DNA from: Dysosmobacter sp. Marseille-Q4140
GTDB lineage: Bacteria; Bacillota; Clostridia; Oscillospirales; Oscillospiraceae
DNA length: 64,000 nt
Direction of reading: 5' to 3'
NCBI GenBank assembly: GCA_018228705.1
Contig: CP073694.1
Coordinates: 992,001-1,056,000, forward strand
Of this stretch, positions 26,703-35,214 are shown piece by piece (position 1 is the stretch's first letter; each line of letters starts with the position of its first letter). The notes under the pieces were generated by a model that saw nothing but the letters and a program-made list of their open reading frames with translations, was not told the origin of the DNA and did not search any database. The position numbers were made by a program, and so were the translations under genes.

Positions 26703-26756
26703 GTTAGTTATTGCTAACCATGGGACAGAATAGCACATCTCTCTGCCTGTCACCAA
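26703..26756 (-). promoter_or_regulatory. module C ECF promoter with DtxR/IdeR-like operator 3
   Basis: GTTAGTTATTGCTAAC (26703-26718) has exact half-sites. Just upstream on the minus strand are TATTCT (26727-26732) and, 18 bases further, TTGGTG (26751-26756), a plausible sigma-A promoter. The operator covers the transcript start. Confidence 0.7.
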
Positions 26757-26806
26757 CTCCATTCCGGCGTTTTGGCTCCAAACAGCATTTGATTTTCCTT
26801 GTCCCA

Positions 26807-26835
26807 TTGACGGCCTGCTCCCGGTTCGATACAAT
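26807..26835 (+). promoter_or_regulatory. promoter of the AraC gene at 26868
   Basis: TTGACG (26807-26812), 17 bases, TACAAT (26830-26835), followed by the ribosome site CGGAGGAAACGCC and the ATG. No iron box lies downstream of it. Confidence 0.65.
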
Positions 26836-26867
26836 CAGAGCATGAGAACACAACGGAGGAAACGCCT

Positions 26868-27827
26868 ATGTCCAACCTGTCACAGCTCTTTGATGCCGGA
26901 CGTTTCCCCGGCGGCGTGGAGGTATGTCCCGACGGGAAGGCCGCCGTGATGACACTCCGCGGATCGGAAAACGGCAGTCTGCGGCTGTTCTCCCTGTGGG
27001 AAGGTGTGATCCTCTCCTTCAACCGGATTGATACCCAGGTCTGGCCTCTGGCGCAGGCCGAGGCAAACAATATCCTCCTTCTGAATTTCTGTCAGAAGGG
27101 CCGCTGTGAGGTGGCCCTGGATGACGGCCAGTTCGCCTTTCTCTCCCAGGGGTATATGGCTGTGGGGACACAGCAGGCCCAGGAGGAATATTGCTATCCC
27201 GGAAGTCTCTATGAGGGGATCGAACTGTTTCTTGATCTGGATGCGCTGTCCCGGCGGCCCTATCCGCTCTTTCAGGAGAGTGAGGTCAGCCCAGAGGAGA
27301 TCATGGAGCATCTGCACACCCACCGCCGCCTGTATCTGGCCTCTACTCCGCCCACCGTTCAGACGGCGCTGGATGAACTGTGGCAGCTGCGGGATTCCCA
27401 GGAACTGGGTCTGATCAAGCTGCTCTCCGCCCGGCTGCTCTGGGAAGTGAAGCGCCAGCCTGTGGAGGCCAGTCCGTCGTTCCGCTACTTCACCCGCTCC
27501 CAGGTGGCCATTGCCAGGGAAACCCGGGAGATCCTGTGCGCCGATTTGAGCCGGAACTACACGGCGCGGGAGTTGGCAGAGCGGTTTCAGGTGAGCGAAA
27601 CCAGCCTGAAAAACTACTTCCGGGGCGTGTTCGGGGAAAATCTATCCATCTTCCTGCGGGAGGCACGGATGCGCCGGGCGGCAGAGCTGCTGCGGGACAC
27701 CGAACTGCGGGTGGCCGAGATCGCGGCACAGGTGGGCTACGAAAATCAAAGCAAATTCGCGGCGGTCTTTGCCAGGCAGTTCGGCTGCCCACCGCTGGAA
27801 TATCGCAGAAGGGCACGGCTCGATTGA
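26868..27827 (+). CDS. AraC-family transcriptional regulator (319 aa)
   Basis: N-terminal sensor region (about 1-200) and a C-terminal double helix-turn-helix: YTARELAERFQVSETSLKNYFRGVFG (about 228-255) and LRVAEIAAQVGYENQSKFAAVFARQFGCPPLEYRR (about 280-315). Regulators of this build (YbtA/PchR-like) often activate siderophore uptake genes when the siderophore is bound. Its position between the ECF operon and an ABC half-transporter pair of module C fits that role, but this is inferred. A decayed partial copy of this gene, with its terminator, is present at 57874-58088. Confidence 0.87.
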   Translation: MSNLSQLFDAGRFPGGVEVCPDGKAAVMTLRGSENGSLRLFSLWEGVILSFNRIDTQVWPLAQAEANNILLLNFCQKGRCEVALDDGQFAFLSQGYMAVGTQQAQEEYCYPGSLYEGIELFLDLDALSRRPYPLFQESEVSPEEIMEHLHTHRRLYLASTPPTVQTALDELWQLRDSQELGLIKLLSARLLWEVKRQPVEASPSFRYFTRSQVAIARETREILCADLSRNYTARELAERFQVSETSLKNYFRGVFGENLSIFLREARMRRAAELLRDTELRVAEIAAQVGYENQSKFAAVFARQFGCPPLEYRRRARLD

Positions 27828-27838
27828 GCCGTGCCCTT
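27809..27838. terminator. bidirectional terminator after the AraC gene
   Basis: AAGGGCACGGCTC and GAGCCGTGCCCTTTT pair around GATT; the AraC stop codon lies in the loop. It serves both AraC and the convergent ABC operon. Confidence 0.85.
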
Positions 27839-27850
27839 TTCCGTCCGGTT

Positions 27851-29614
27851 TCAGAAAGGTTCTGCCTCCGCACCGTTCAGCCGCCACTGGGCGCTCTCGC
27901 TCTGGAGCTCCACCATGCGGCGGTAGAGGCCGCCCTGCTCCATCAGCTCCGCCGGGGCGCCCTGCTGGGCCACATGGCCGTCATCCAGCACCACGATGTG
28001 GTCGGCTCCCGCCACGGTACGCATCCTGTGGGCGATGACCAGCACCGTCTTGCCCTGAAGCAGACGGGAAAGGGCCCCCTGTACCTTTGTCTCGTTTTCC
28101 ACGTCCAGGGAAGCGGTTGCCTCGTCCAGCAGGACGATGGGTGCGTCTTTTAGAAGTGCCCGGGCGATGGAGATCCGCTGCCGCTCCCCGCCGGAGAGTT
28201 TGGCGCCATTCTCCCCAATGGGCGTGTCATAACCCTGGGGGAGCCGCTCCACAAATTCATCGCAGTTGGCGGCCTTGGCAGCGGCGCGTACCTCCTCGTC
28301 CGTAGCGCCGCGCTTGCCCAGGCGGATGTTCTCCATCACCGTGTCGTCAAAGAGAACCACATCCTGGAACACCATGGAGTAGTCGGTAAGAAGTACCTCC
28401 GGGTCCACCGTGGAAATGTCCACGCCGCCCACGGTAATGCGGCCGGCCGTAATATCCCACAGGCGGGCGGCCAGACGCGCACAGGTGCTTTTGCCGGAGC
28501 CGGATGGCCCCACCAGAGCTGTGACTTCTCCCTCTTTTGCGGTGAAACTCACGTCACGGAGCACCTGTTTCTTATCGTAGGCGAATCCCACATGGTCAAA
28601 GATAATGTCGTGGCCCTGAGGCCGGAAGGTCTCCGCCCCTTTGGCGATAGGGGTTTCGTAGATCTCGTTGATGCGGTCGGCAGATACTTGGGAGATGAAC
28701 ATTTCCGCGATAAGAGCCAGGCTCTGGTCGAAGGGGGCGTACACCCGGGTGATGACCAGCAGGAACAGGAACAGCACCATGAAGTCGATCTGTCCGGACA
28801 AAATCAGGCTGGCTCCCGTCAGGATGGTAGTCGCTACGCCCAGGCGCATGATCACGCTGGCGGCATTGACAAACAATCCGGTGGTGAGTTCGCCCCGGAT
28901 GGTGACTTTTTCGTGCTGGTCGATCTTCTCATAAAGACCGGCCAGATACCGCTCCTCCTGGTTGGCAGCCCGTATCTCCCGGACATTCTCCAACGCCTCC
29001 TGGATGCCGTCTGAGACCCGAAGGGCGGCTTTTTTTGTCACTTCGGAGTTTTGGGCGGCGATTTTCCGGCTGCCGAACAGCAGCCCAAAGGCTACCGGCA
29101 CACCCCAAAGGCAGGCGATCATCAGCCGCCAGTCGTAGAAGAGCAGGCACAGGGCGATGATGGCAGTGGAGATGTAGGCCCCGTACAGGTATCCCAGCAC
29201 ATGGCTCCACACGTGCTCCATCCGGTTTACGTCCCCCATGATGGTTTCAGTTAAGTCCGCCAGGTCCCGCTTACCGAAGTAGCCCAGGGGCAACTTCCGC
29301 AGCCGCTCCGCCAGGCGCAGGCGGGTGGTCTTGACCTCACCGTACACCAGGCCGTAGGTGGCCCGGTACTGCTGCAGGTGGGTCACAAAGGACAGCAGGA
29401 CGAACCCCACGGTCAGGACTGCCGGCAGCGCCGCCCCCGGCAGGGGCGCGCCGTCCGTCAGGGTGCCCATAAAGCCCCCCATCAGCAGGTAAAGGATGCC
29501 CATGCCGCCCATGACCACCAGGTTGGTGACGACGGTCCAGAACGCGCCGCTTTTGGTGTTTTTCAGGCCCTGGTCGGTCAGGGCGTATTTGCGCTGAAAC
29601 GCTTTGCTGAACAT
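27851..29614 (-). CDS. ABC half-transporter, exporter fold (module C, second of pair)
   Basis: 587 residues; exporter-fold membrane domain (about 1-330) and ATPase with Walker A GPSGSGKST, signature KLSGGERQRISIARA, Walker B IVLLDEATASLDVENE and H-loop IAHRMRTV. Start at MFSKAFQRKYAL behind AGGGGGAAGGG, 16 bases after the first half-transporter. It is likely the heterodimer partner of the 29631-31424 product. Confidence 0.85.
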   Translation of the reverse strand: MFSKAFQRKYALTDQGLKNTKSGAFWTVVTNLVVMGGMGILYLLMGGFMGTLTDGAPLPGAALPAVLTVGFVLLSFVTHLQQYRATYGLVYGEVKTTRLRLAERLRKLPLGYFGKRDLADLTETIMGDVNRMEHVWSHVLGYLYGAYISTAIIALCLLFYDWRLMIACLWGVPVAFGLLFGSRKIAAQNSEVTKKAALRVSDGIQEALENVREIRAANQEERYLAGLYEKIDQHEKVTIRGELTTGLFVNAASVIMRLGVATTILTGASLILSGQIDFMVLFLFLLVITRVYAPFDQSLALIAEMFISQVSADRINEIYETPIAKGAETFRPQGHDIIFDHVGFAYDKKQVLRDVSFTAKEGEVTALVGPSGSGKSTCARLAARLWDITAGRITVGGVDISTVDPEVLLTDYSMVFQDVVLFDDTVMENIRLGKRGATDEEVRAAAKAANCDEFVERLPQGYDTPIGENGAKLSGGERQRISIARALLKDAPIVLLDEATASLDVENETKVQGALSRLLQGKTVLVIAHRMRTVAGADHIVVLDDGHVAQQGAPAELMEQGGLYRRMVELQSESAQWRLNGAEAEPF

Positions 29615-29630
29615 TTCCCTTCCCCCTTTC

Positions 29631-31424
29631 TCACCGTTCGCTGGTGATCTTCCACTGGACCGCCCGGTTGTAGTCCGCCCACATCCTGGCATACAGCCCG
29701 CCGGCGGCAGTCAACTCCTCGTGCGTGCCCTGTTCCACTATGCGCCCCTGGTCCATGACGAGGATCCTGTCCGCCCCCACCACGGTGGACAGGCGGTGGG
29801 CGATCATGATGACCGTGCGGCCCTTCGTCAGTTGGGCAAAGGCCTTCTGAATCAGGGCCTCGTTCTCCGGGTCGGCAAAGGCGGTGGCCTCGTCCAGCAC
29901 CACGATGGGGGCGTCTTTCAAGATGGCCCTGGCCAGGGCCACCCGCTGCTGCTCTCCGCCGGAGAGGTAGGTGCCCTCTGTACCGATCACAGTGTCCATG
30001 CCCTTTGGCAGCTTTTCCAGAATGTCTCCGCACTGGGCGGCCATGAGGGCGGCGAGCACCTGCTCCCGGGTGGCCTCTGGCCTTGCGGCCCGGACGTTCT
30101 CCAGGATGGAGGTCTTGAACAGCCGGCTGTTCTGGAACACAAAGGCAATCTGATCCATGAGCGCGTGGGGGTCCATGTCCCGCACATCCACGCCGCCCAC
30201 AAGCACCGCGCCGGAGGACACGTCCCAGAACCGGGGGATCAGGCTGGCGGCGGTGGTCTTGCCGCCGCCGGAGGGGCCCACCAGGGCCACGGTCTGTCCC
30301 GGCTCTACTGTAAAAGACACATGGCTGAGAGCGGGCGTCTCTGCCCCGTCGTAGGTGAAGCTCACGTCCCGGAACTCTACCCGGCTGCCCTGAGGCGCCC
30401 TGGGGCGCTCTGGTGCTTTCAGCTCCGGGGCCTCCATGACCATGCGGATGCGGCCCAGGGCGGTGCCGGCCAGCATGATGCCGGAGGAGGCGAACATGAT
30501 CCGGGCCAGCGCCGTGGAGATGATGGCGGAGAACACCGCGTAAAAGGCGAAGTCTGTCACGAACCCGGCAAAGCTCCCGGTGGCCAGGGCTCCCGGGGCC
30601 AGGAACAGGGCCGCCGGAACCAGGAACACGAAGGCCCCCTCGGTGACGCTCAGGTTGATGGACTGGGGCGTCCGGCACACGTCCGCCTGATAGTGCTCGG
30701 CCTTGGCGCTGTACTCCTCAATGGCCTGCTGGAACGCCTTGAAGGAATACACCGTCTGCTGGAAGATCTTCACCACCGGGATGCCCCGGACATACTCGGT
30801 GCCCGCCTTGGTCATGCGGTCCTGGGCCGCCTGGTACTCCGCCATGATCTGGGCGTTCTTGCCCCCCATCATGGCGAACATGGTGAGGATGGAGATCACC
30901 GCCGCCAGCAGGCAGGCGCAGCCCATCCGCCAGTCAAAGACGAACATCAGCACCAGCATGGCAATAAACAGGGTGATGGTACCCACGATGTCTGCCAGAT
31001 TGTGGGCCAGCAGGGTCTCGGTGTCGGCCGCCGCCGCGTCCAGCCGTCCCCGGATGAGGCCGGAGGCGTTGGCGTCGAACCAGCCCAGAGGGGCGTTCAT
31101 CACATGGGCCACGCCCTGCTTGCGGATGTTGGCCGCCGTGCGGAAAGCCGCCAGGTGGGTACACATCAGCCCCCCAAAGTACAGCACGATGCCCCCGAAG
31201 GCAGCCCCGAAGGCCAGCCACCCGTACCGGGCGACGCTCTGGGCCTGCGTCCAGTTTGGAGCAACTTCGATCAGATCCCGGGCCGCCAGCCAGATGCAGA
31301 GGTAAGGGATCATGCTGCACACCATGGACAGCGCCGACAGGCCGAGACCCAGAAAGGTCAGCCCCCGGTGGCTCCCCGCGTAGTCCAGCAGGGCGGCTAT
31401 ATCGTTCTTCTTCTTTTGCTTCAT
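29631..31424 (-). CDS. ABC half-transporter, exporter fold (module C, first of pair)
   Basis: 597 residues; Lys-rich start MKQKKKNDIAALLDYAGSHRG, membrane domain to about 330, ATPase with Walker A GPSGGGKTT (Gly in place of the usual Ser), signature YLSGGEQQRVALARA, Walker B IVVLDEATAFADPENE and H-loop IAHRLSTV. Directly follows the iron-box-like operator at 31445. Comparable to the first half-transporters of modules A and B. Confidence 0.85.
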   Translation of the reverse strand: MKQKKKNDIAALLDYAGSHRGLTFLGLGLSALSMVCSMIPYLCIWLAARDLIEVAPNWTQAQSVARYGWLAFGAAFGGIVLYFGGLMCTHLAAFRTAANIRKQGVAHVMNAPLGWFDANASGLIRGRLDAAAADTETLLAHNLADIVGTITLFIAMLVLMFVFDWRMGCACLLAAVISILTMFAMMGGKNAQIMAEYQAAQDRMTKAGTEYVRGIPVVKIFQQTVYSFKAFQQAIEEYSAKAEHYQADVCRTPQSINLSVTEGAFVFLVPAALFLAPGALATGSFAGFVTDFAFYAVFSAIISTALARIMFASSGIMLAGTALGRIRMVMEAPELKAPERPRAPQGSRVEFRDVSFTYDGAETPALSHVSFTVEPGQTVALVGPSGGGKTTAASLIPRFWDVSSGAVLVGGVDVRDMDPHALMDQIAFVFQNSRLFKTSILENVRAARPEATREQVLAALMAAQCGDILEKLPKGMDTVIGTEGTYLSGGEQQRVALARAILKDAPIVVLDEATAFADPENEALIQKAFAQLTKGRTVIMIAHRLSTVVGADRILVMDQGRIVEQGTHEELTAAGGLYARMWADYNRAVQWKITSER

Positions 31425-31444
31425 GGAAAAACCTCCTTTTGAAA

Positions 31445-31460
31445 GTTAGCAATAACTAAC
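31445..31460. promoter_or_regulatory. DtxR/IdeR-like operator 4
   Basis: GTTAGCAATAACTAAC, exact half-sites, 20 bases before the module C ABC pair. It lies directly after a small hairpin (GGGG/CCCC, 31479-31490, with a T-run on the minus strand) that can end the TetR message. Confidence 0.75.
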
Positions 31461-31482
31461 CAATATCCAAAAAAGACAGGGG

Positions 31483-32100
31483 TCATCCCCCCATCAATTT
31501 CAGCCATCCTCCGGTGTAAAACTGGCGGAACTGTTCCACGTCCCGCTGTGCCTGCTCCCGGGGCATATCGTGGACCACGATCTCAAAGAGGCCGCTGAAC
31601 ATCCCGCTGGCGATGATGTGGCACAGGGGCCGGCTCAGTTCCGGCACATCCCGCCCCAGATGCCGCAGCACTTCCATATAGCGGAGGGTGGATTCCACCT
31701 CCACCTCCACCATGTTGTGGATGAATTGCTCATAGCCGGTGCCCTCCGCCCGGCACAGGAGCAGCTTCACTGCCTGGCGGTGCTGGCAGATGTAGTCCAC
31801 CATCCAGTGGACACAGTCCGAGGATTCTATCCCCATATGCTCCGGCTGCTGTTCCTCGGGCAACTCAGCAAAGGAGGTCTGGGCCTCCATGAACCGGCCC
31901 ATCAGTGCCTTGGCGTGGGGTTCTACAATAGAGGCAAATAGAGCCTCCTTGCTGGAGAAGTAGCCATAGAAAGCTCCGGTAGTTACCCCGGCGTTCTTCA
32001 CGATCTGCCGCAGGGAGGCCCCCAGAAAGCCCTTGTCCAGAAATTCGGTCATGGCCGCCTCCTGGATCCTTTTCAATGTGGTGGGAGTGTTCTCTTCCAT
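31483..32100 (-). CDS. TetR-family regulator, module C
   Basis: 205 residues with helix-turn-helix ASLRQIVKNAGVTTGAFYGYFSSKEALFA (about 29-57) and a helical sensor domain containing AVKLLLCRAEGTGYEQFIHN. A 28-bp palindrome lies just upstream (32115-32142), so autorepression is expected. The gene precedes the iron box and ABC pair of module C, repeating the order TetR, terminator, iron box, transporter. Confidence 0.87.
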   Translation of the reverse strand: MEENTPTTLKRIQEAAMTEFLDKGFLGASLRQIVKNAGVTTGAFYGYFSSKEALFASIVEPHAKALMGRFMEAQTSFAELPEEQQPEHMGIESSDCVHWMVDYICQHRQAVKLLLCRAEGTGYEQFIHNMVEVEVESTLRYMEVLRHLGRDVPELSRPLCHIIASGMFSGLFEIVVHDMPREQAQRDVEQFRQFYTGGWLKLMGG

Positions 32101-32114
32101 TGTGGCAGCCTCCT

Positions 32115-32142
32115 TATAGCAGCGTTATATAACAATGCTATA
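32115..32142. promoter_or_regulatory. palindromic operator of the module C TetR
   Basis: TATAGC ... GTTATATAAC ... GCTATA, 24 of 28 positions symmetric, centred between the TetR start and upstream sequence. Distinct in sequence from the other TetR operators in the window. Confidence 0.65.
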
Positions 32143-32172
32143 GTATAGCTGTCGGATCCATTTGTCAAGAGG

Positions 32173-32224
32173 TGGAAGGAAATTCTCCACGGAGCACATG
32201 GAAGGAAATTCCCCAAAGAGCACG
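32173..32224. repeat. tandem duplication of 26 bp
   Basis: Two adjacent units each opening TGGAAGGAAATTC and ending GAGCAC, about 80 % alike. Intergenic, no open frame or known motif; probably replication slippage. Confidence 0.55.
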
Positions 32225-32230
32225 ATGAGA

Positions 32231-32264
32231 AATGCCCCGGCGTACAACTGCACGCCGGGGCATT
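32231..32264. terminator. terminator of the P-type ATPase operon
   Basis: AATGCCCCGGCGT (32231-32243) and ACGCCGGGGCATT (32252-32264) pair perfectly. It lies 18 bases past the stop of the 32283 gene and between two minus-strand units. Confidence 0.7.
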
Positions 32265-32282
32265 CGAGAATAAAATCGTTGC

Positions 32283-32513
32283 TTACGGTTTGCGCCGGAA
32301 AAGATACGCCGCGCCGAAGAGTCCCAGAAGAACACCGCCCAGGATCTGAAAGCCCGTTACCGCGCTCTGCATAAGCAGTACATAGCTCTGGGTGTCCATC
32401 CCACCATAAACCGAAAGATAATTTCCAATATAGGCGTTTCCCAGCGGTACTGCCAGCAACACCAGCAGCGCACCGGCCACGGCGCCAATCAGATAGAATA
32501 TTTCCTTCTTCAT
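32283..32513 (-). CDS. small two-helix membrane protein (76 aa)
   Basis: Start ATG at 32513 behind GGAGGGTTGAAT. Two hydrophobic segments (FYLIGAVAGALLVLLAVPLG, about 5-24, and about 43-70) and a basic end FRRKP. It lies downstream of the metal P-type ATPase and is likely its operon partner. No family recognised. Confidence 0.7.
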   Translation of the reverse strand: MKKEIFYLIGAVAGALLVLLAVPLGNAYIGNYLSVYGGMDTQSYVLLMQSAVTGFQILGGVLLGLFGAAYLFRRKP

Positions 32514-32570
32514 ATTCAACCCTCCGTTCAGTCGATGATGGAAATAAACTCATGCGGGATCTTCCGAACT

Positions 32571-34679
32571 TTACAGATCCTTCAGCACCTTTGTCGCCTG
32601 ACCGGCTACCGGTAGTGCGCTCATGCTGTGAAGGCTTACTCCAAGAGTGGACAGGTTATGTAGCATGGCGGAGGTGGCCGGAGGCAGGATACCCACTATG
32701 CCCAGGCCGATGAGGGCCCCGTTGAAGCCGATGACAAAGCGGTAGTTGTTCTGGATGCGGTTCATCAGGGCCATGGCCAGCTGCCGCAGGCGCACCAGCT
32801 CCCACAGGCTGTCGGCGGCGATGGTGATGTCGGCGATCTCCCGGGCGATAGCCGCCCCGTCACTGATTGCGATACCCGCATCCGCCTCGGAGAGGGCCGG
32901 GGAGTCGTTGATGCCGTCTCCCACCATGAGGACGGTATGGCCCTCACGCCGCAGGGCGGACACATAGTCCGCTTTGTCCGCAGGGAGCACTCCGGCCCGA
33001 AAGTCGTCTACCCCCAATTCCTTGGCAATAGCGGTGGCGGTGCGGGGGCTGTCCCCGGTGAGCATGACGGCGTTTTTCACGCCCAGGCCCCGCAGGGCGG
33101 AGAGCACGTCCTTCGCCTCCTCCCGCACGGGGTCGGAGATGCAGAGCACGGCGGAGAGCACCCCGTCGATGGCCAGATACAGCTGGGAGTACTCCGGGGG
33201 CAGGGCGTCGAACTTCTCCTGTTCCCCCTCCGGGATGGTCACCTTTTCATCCTCGAAGATGAAGTGGGCGCTGCCGATGCGTACCTGCTCCCCGTCCACC
33301 GAACTGGCGATGCCGTGGGCCACCAGATACTCCACCCTGGCGTGGCGCTCCTCGTGGTGCAGCTTGTGGCGGCGGGCCTCCTCCACCACGGCGTTGGCCA
33401 TGGAGTGTGGGAAATGCTCCTCCAGACAGGCGGCCAGGCGGAGCATCTCCGCCTCCTCCTTGCCGTTGAAGGGGACGATCTTCGCCACCCGTGGGCAGGC
33501 GTGGGTGAGGGTGCCGGTCTTGTCAAAAACGATGGTGTCCGCCTTGGCCACCGCCTCCAGGAATTTACCGCCCTTGACAGTGATGTGCTCCCGTCCCGCC
33601 TCCCGCATGGCGGAGAGCACCGCCAGGGGCATGGCCAGCTTCAGGGCGCAGGAGAAGTCCACCATGAGTACCGACAGCGCCCGTGTCACGTTCCGGGTGA
33701 GGGCCAGGCTCAGCAGGCTCCCGGCAAAGGTGTAGGGCACCAGCCTGTCCGCCAGACTGGACGCCTTGGCCTCGGCGGCGGACTTCATCTGCTCGGAGCG
33801 CTGAATCATCTCCACGATCTGGTCGTAACGGCCCTGGCCGGTGGCCTGCTTCACCTCCAGGATGCACTCGCCCTCCTCCACCACAGTGCCGGCGTAGACT
33901 GCGCCGCCGGAATGCTTGGCCACGGGGACGGACTCGCCGGTGAGGGAGGCCTGGTTGACGGTGACCTCCCCCTCCGCCACCACGCCGTCCAGGGGGATGA
34001 CGCCTCCGGCCCGAACCAGCACCCGGTCGCCGGGCTTTACCTGGCCGATGGGAACCAGCACCTCCCCGGCCTCTGTTTTCAGCCACACCCGGTCCACATG
34101 GAGGGACAGGCTCTCCGCCAGGTCGGCCACGGACTTCTTCCGCGTCCAATCCTCCAGCAACTCGCCGATCTCCAGCAGGAACATGACGGTGCCGGCGGTT
34201 CCAAAGTCCCGGCGGCATGCGGAGATGCCGATGGACAGGGCGTCCAGCAGTTCCACCTTGATTTTTCGCCGCCCCAGGCATCGAATGCCTTTGTGAAGGA
34301 ATGGTACCATGTGCCAGACCACCCGGGCGATCCGCAGCGGGGCAGGCAAAAACAGGGCGGCGGCCCCCTTCATCAGCACCTTGCCCACCAGTTTTTCTTG
34401 AAACTCCCGGTTCAGTTCCCGGGTGCTGTGGCTGGGAAGGGTAACCGCTTCCTCCGCCCCGGCCCAGGTGAAGCCGCCGATAGCGGATAGCACCGTCTCC
34501 CGATCTCCCGCGTAGGTCACGATGACGCAGCCGGTGCGCTCATGGACCACGGCCTCTCTCGTCCAAGGTTGGCCCTTCAGCCAGGTCTCCAGCAGGTCTG
34601 CCTGCCGGAGGGTCATATTTTTCTGCCGGAGCCGCAGGCGCATCCGGCCCCGGCTCTCATGTACGATGGTCGCTCTCAT
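32571..34679 (-). CDS. heavy-metal-translocating P-type ATPase (P1B-like)
   Basis: 702 residues. N-terminal HMA-like domain (about 1-75) without a CxxC site, actuator motif TGES (247-250), ion-pathway motif SCALKLAMP (343-351) in place of the CPC of copper/zinc pumps, phosphorylation site DKTGT (Asp386), and the hinge GDGINDSPAL. It should move a metal ion across the membrane with ATP, most likely outward. The loss of both cysteines of CPC except one, and the His/Glu-rich HKLHHEERH loop in the nucleotide-binding region, point to an ion other than Cu(I); iron, manganese or zinc remain open. The operon contains a 26-residue peptide, a DUF6110 protein and a small membrane protein. Confidence 0.9.
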   Translation of the reverse strand: MRATIVHESRGRMRLRLRQKNMTLRQADLLETWLKGQPWTREAVVHERTGCVIVTYAGDRETVLSAIGGFTWAGAEEAVTLPSHSTRELNREFQEKLVGKVLMKGAAALFLPAPLRIARVVWHMVPFLHKGIRCLGRRKIKVELLDALSIGISACRRDFGTAGTVMFLLEIGELLEDWTRKKSVADLAESLSLHVDRVWLKTEAGEVLVPIGQVKPGDRVLVRAGGVIPLDGVVAEGEVTVNQASLTGESVPVAKHSGGAVYAGTVVEEGECILEVKQATGQGRYDQIVEMIQRSEQMKSAAEAKASSLADRLVPYTFAGSLLSLALTRNVTRALSVLMVDFSCALKLAMPLAVLSAMREAGREHITVKGGKFLEAVAKADTIVFDKTGTLTHACPRVAKIVPFNGKEEAEMLRLAACLEEHFPHSMANAVVEEARRHKLHHEERHARVEYLVAHGIASSVDGEQVRIGSAHFIFEDEKVTIPEGEQEKFDALPPEYSQLYLAIDGVLSAVLCISDPVREEAKDVLSALRGLGVKNAVMLTGDSPRTATAIAKELGVDDFRAGVLPADKADYVSALRREGHTVLMVGDGINDSPALSEADAGIAISDGAAIAREIADITIAADSLWELVRLRQLAMALMNRIQNNYRFVIGFNGALIGLGIVGILPPATSAMLHNLSTLGVSLHSMSALPVAGQATKVLKDL

Positions 34680-34703
34680 AATCGATCTCTCCTCATGGAA
34701 AAA

Positions 34704-34724
34704 GGGAGCCGCTTACCGGCTCCC
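34704..34724 (-). terminator. hairpin between DUF6110 and P-type ATPase genes
   Basis: GGGAGCCG (34704-34711) and CGGCTCCC (34717-34724), followed on the minus strand by TTTTTCC. It could lower expression of the ATPase relative to the small upstream genes. Confidence 0.55.
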
Positions 34725-34736
34725 TTCCGCGGTTTT

Positions 34737-35000
34737 TCAGGCCTCCTGGCCCTCTACCTGAGCCTCGGCTTCCTTGGCGGCCCGGGCCTCGTTGATGTCC
34801 TTGGCGGCGGCCAGGATGTCGGCGGCGTTCTCCTGGACAGAGGTAACGGTCTCCATTACGCTGTCCTTCATCCGCAGGCCGGCGGCGGTAATGTGGGTAT
34901 AGGCCTTCTTGGCGTCCTTGCTGGCAAGCAGCTTCACGCCGGCGGAGCCGAACAGAGCGCCGCCCACGAAGCAGGCCAGTTTGACATAGTGCTTCATCAT
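34737..35000 (-). CDS. DUF6110 family protein (87 aa)
   Basis: Starts MMKHYVKLACFVGGALFGSA: one hydrophobic N-terminal segment (about 5-25), then an amphipathic, Ala/Glu-rich helix to the end (KDAKKAYTHITAAGLRMKDS...). DUF6110 proteins are regularly found just upstream of metal P-type ATPases in Firmicutes, as here. It may assist or regulate the pump; no biochemical role is known to me. Confidence 0.75.
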   Translation of the reverse strand: MMKHYVKLACFVGGALFGSAGVKLLASKDAKKAYTHITAAGLRMKDSVMETVTSVQENAADILAAAKDINEARAAKEAEAQVEGQEA

Positions 35001-35027
35001 GAGAGATTCTTCCTTTCTGCTATGTAC

Positions 35028-35108
35028 TTATTTGCGCTTGTAGCCCGTGATCATCACCATGACCATGCAGATCACGGCGCCCCAGGCCCAGAAACGATGC
35101 TGCTTCAT
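35028..35108 (-). CDS. 26-residue membrane microprotein upstream of DUF6110
   Basis: ATG at 35108 with GGAGGAGATCTTG directly upstream, a near-ideal ribosome site. The product is MKQHRFWAWGAVICMVMVMI followed by TGYKRK: a single membrane helix with basic ends. It is the first gene of the P-type ATPase operon and is likely real because of the strong ribosome site and tight placement, though it is too short for standard gene finders. Function unknown, perhaps a subunit or regulator of the ATPase. Confidence 0.65.
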   Translation of the reverse strand: MKQHRFWAWGAVICMVMVMITGYKRK

Positions 35109-35214
35109 CAAGATCTCCTCCTATCAGGAAACAAGCTTAGCTCTTAGCGTATTTAAATAGTATAGCAGATATCCCTCTCAAGCACATCTCTGAATCGGTC
35201 AAATAGTTGCCTGT

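Noticed and set aside
29578..31442. Long open frames antisense or frame-shifted to the module C ABC genes (over 300 residues)
   Set aside because: They are low-complexity shadows (Gly/Pro/Arg or His-rich) of high-GC coding DNA; the true genes have intact Walker and signature motifs.
32173..32224. Two tandem 26-bp units as a possible CRISPR
   Set aside because: Only two adjacent copies without spacers, and no cas genes anywhere in the window.
32937..34490. A 517-residue open frame opposite the P-type ATPase
   Set aside because: Repetitive His/Gly/Gln-rich composition with no family motif, fully inside a well-supported gene on the other strand.
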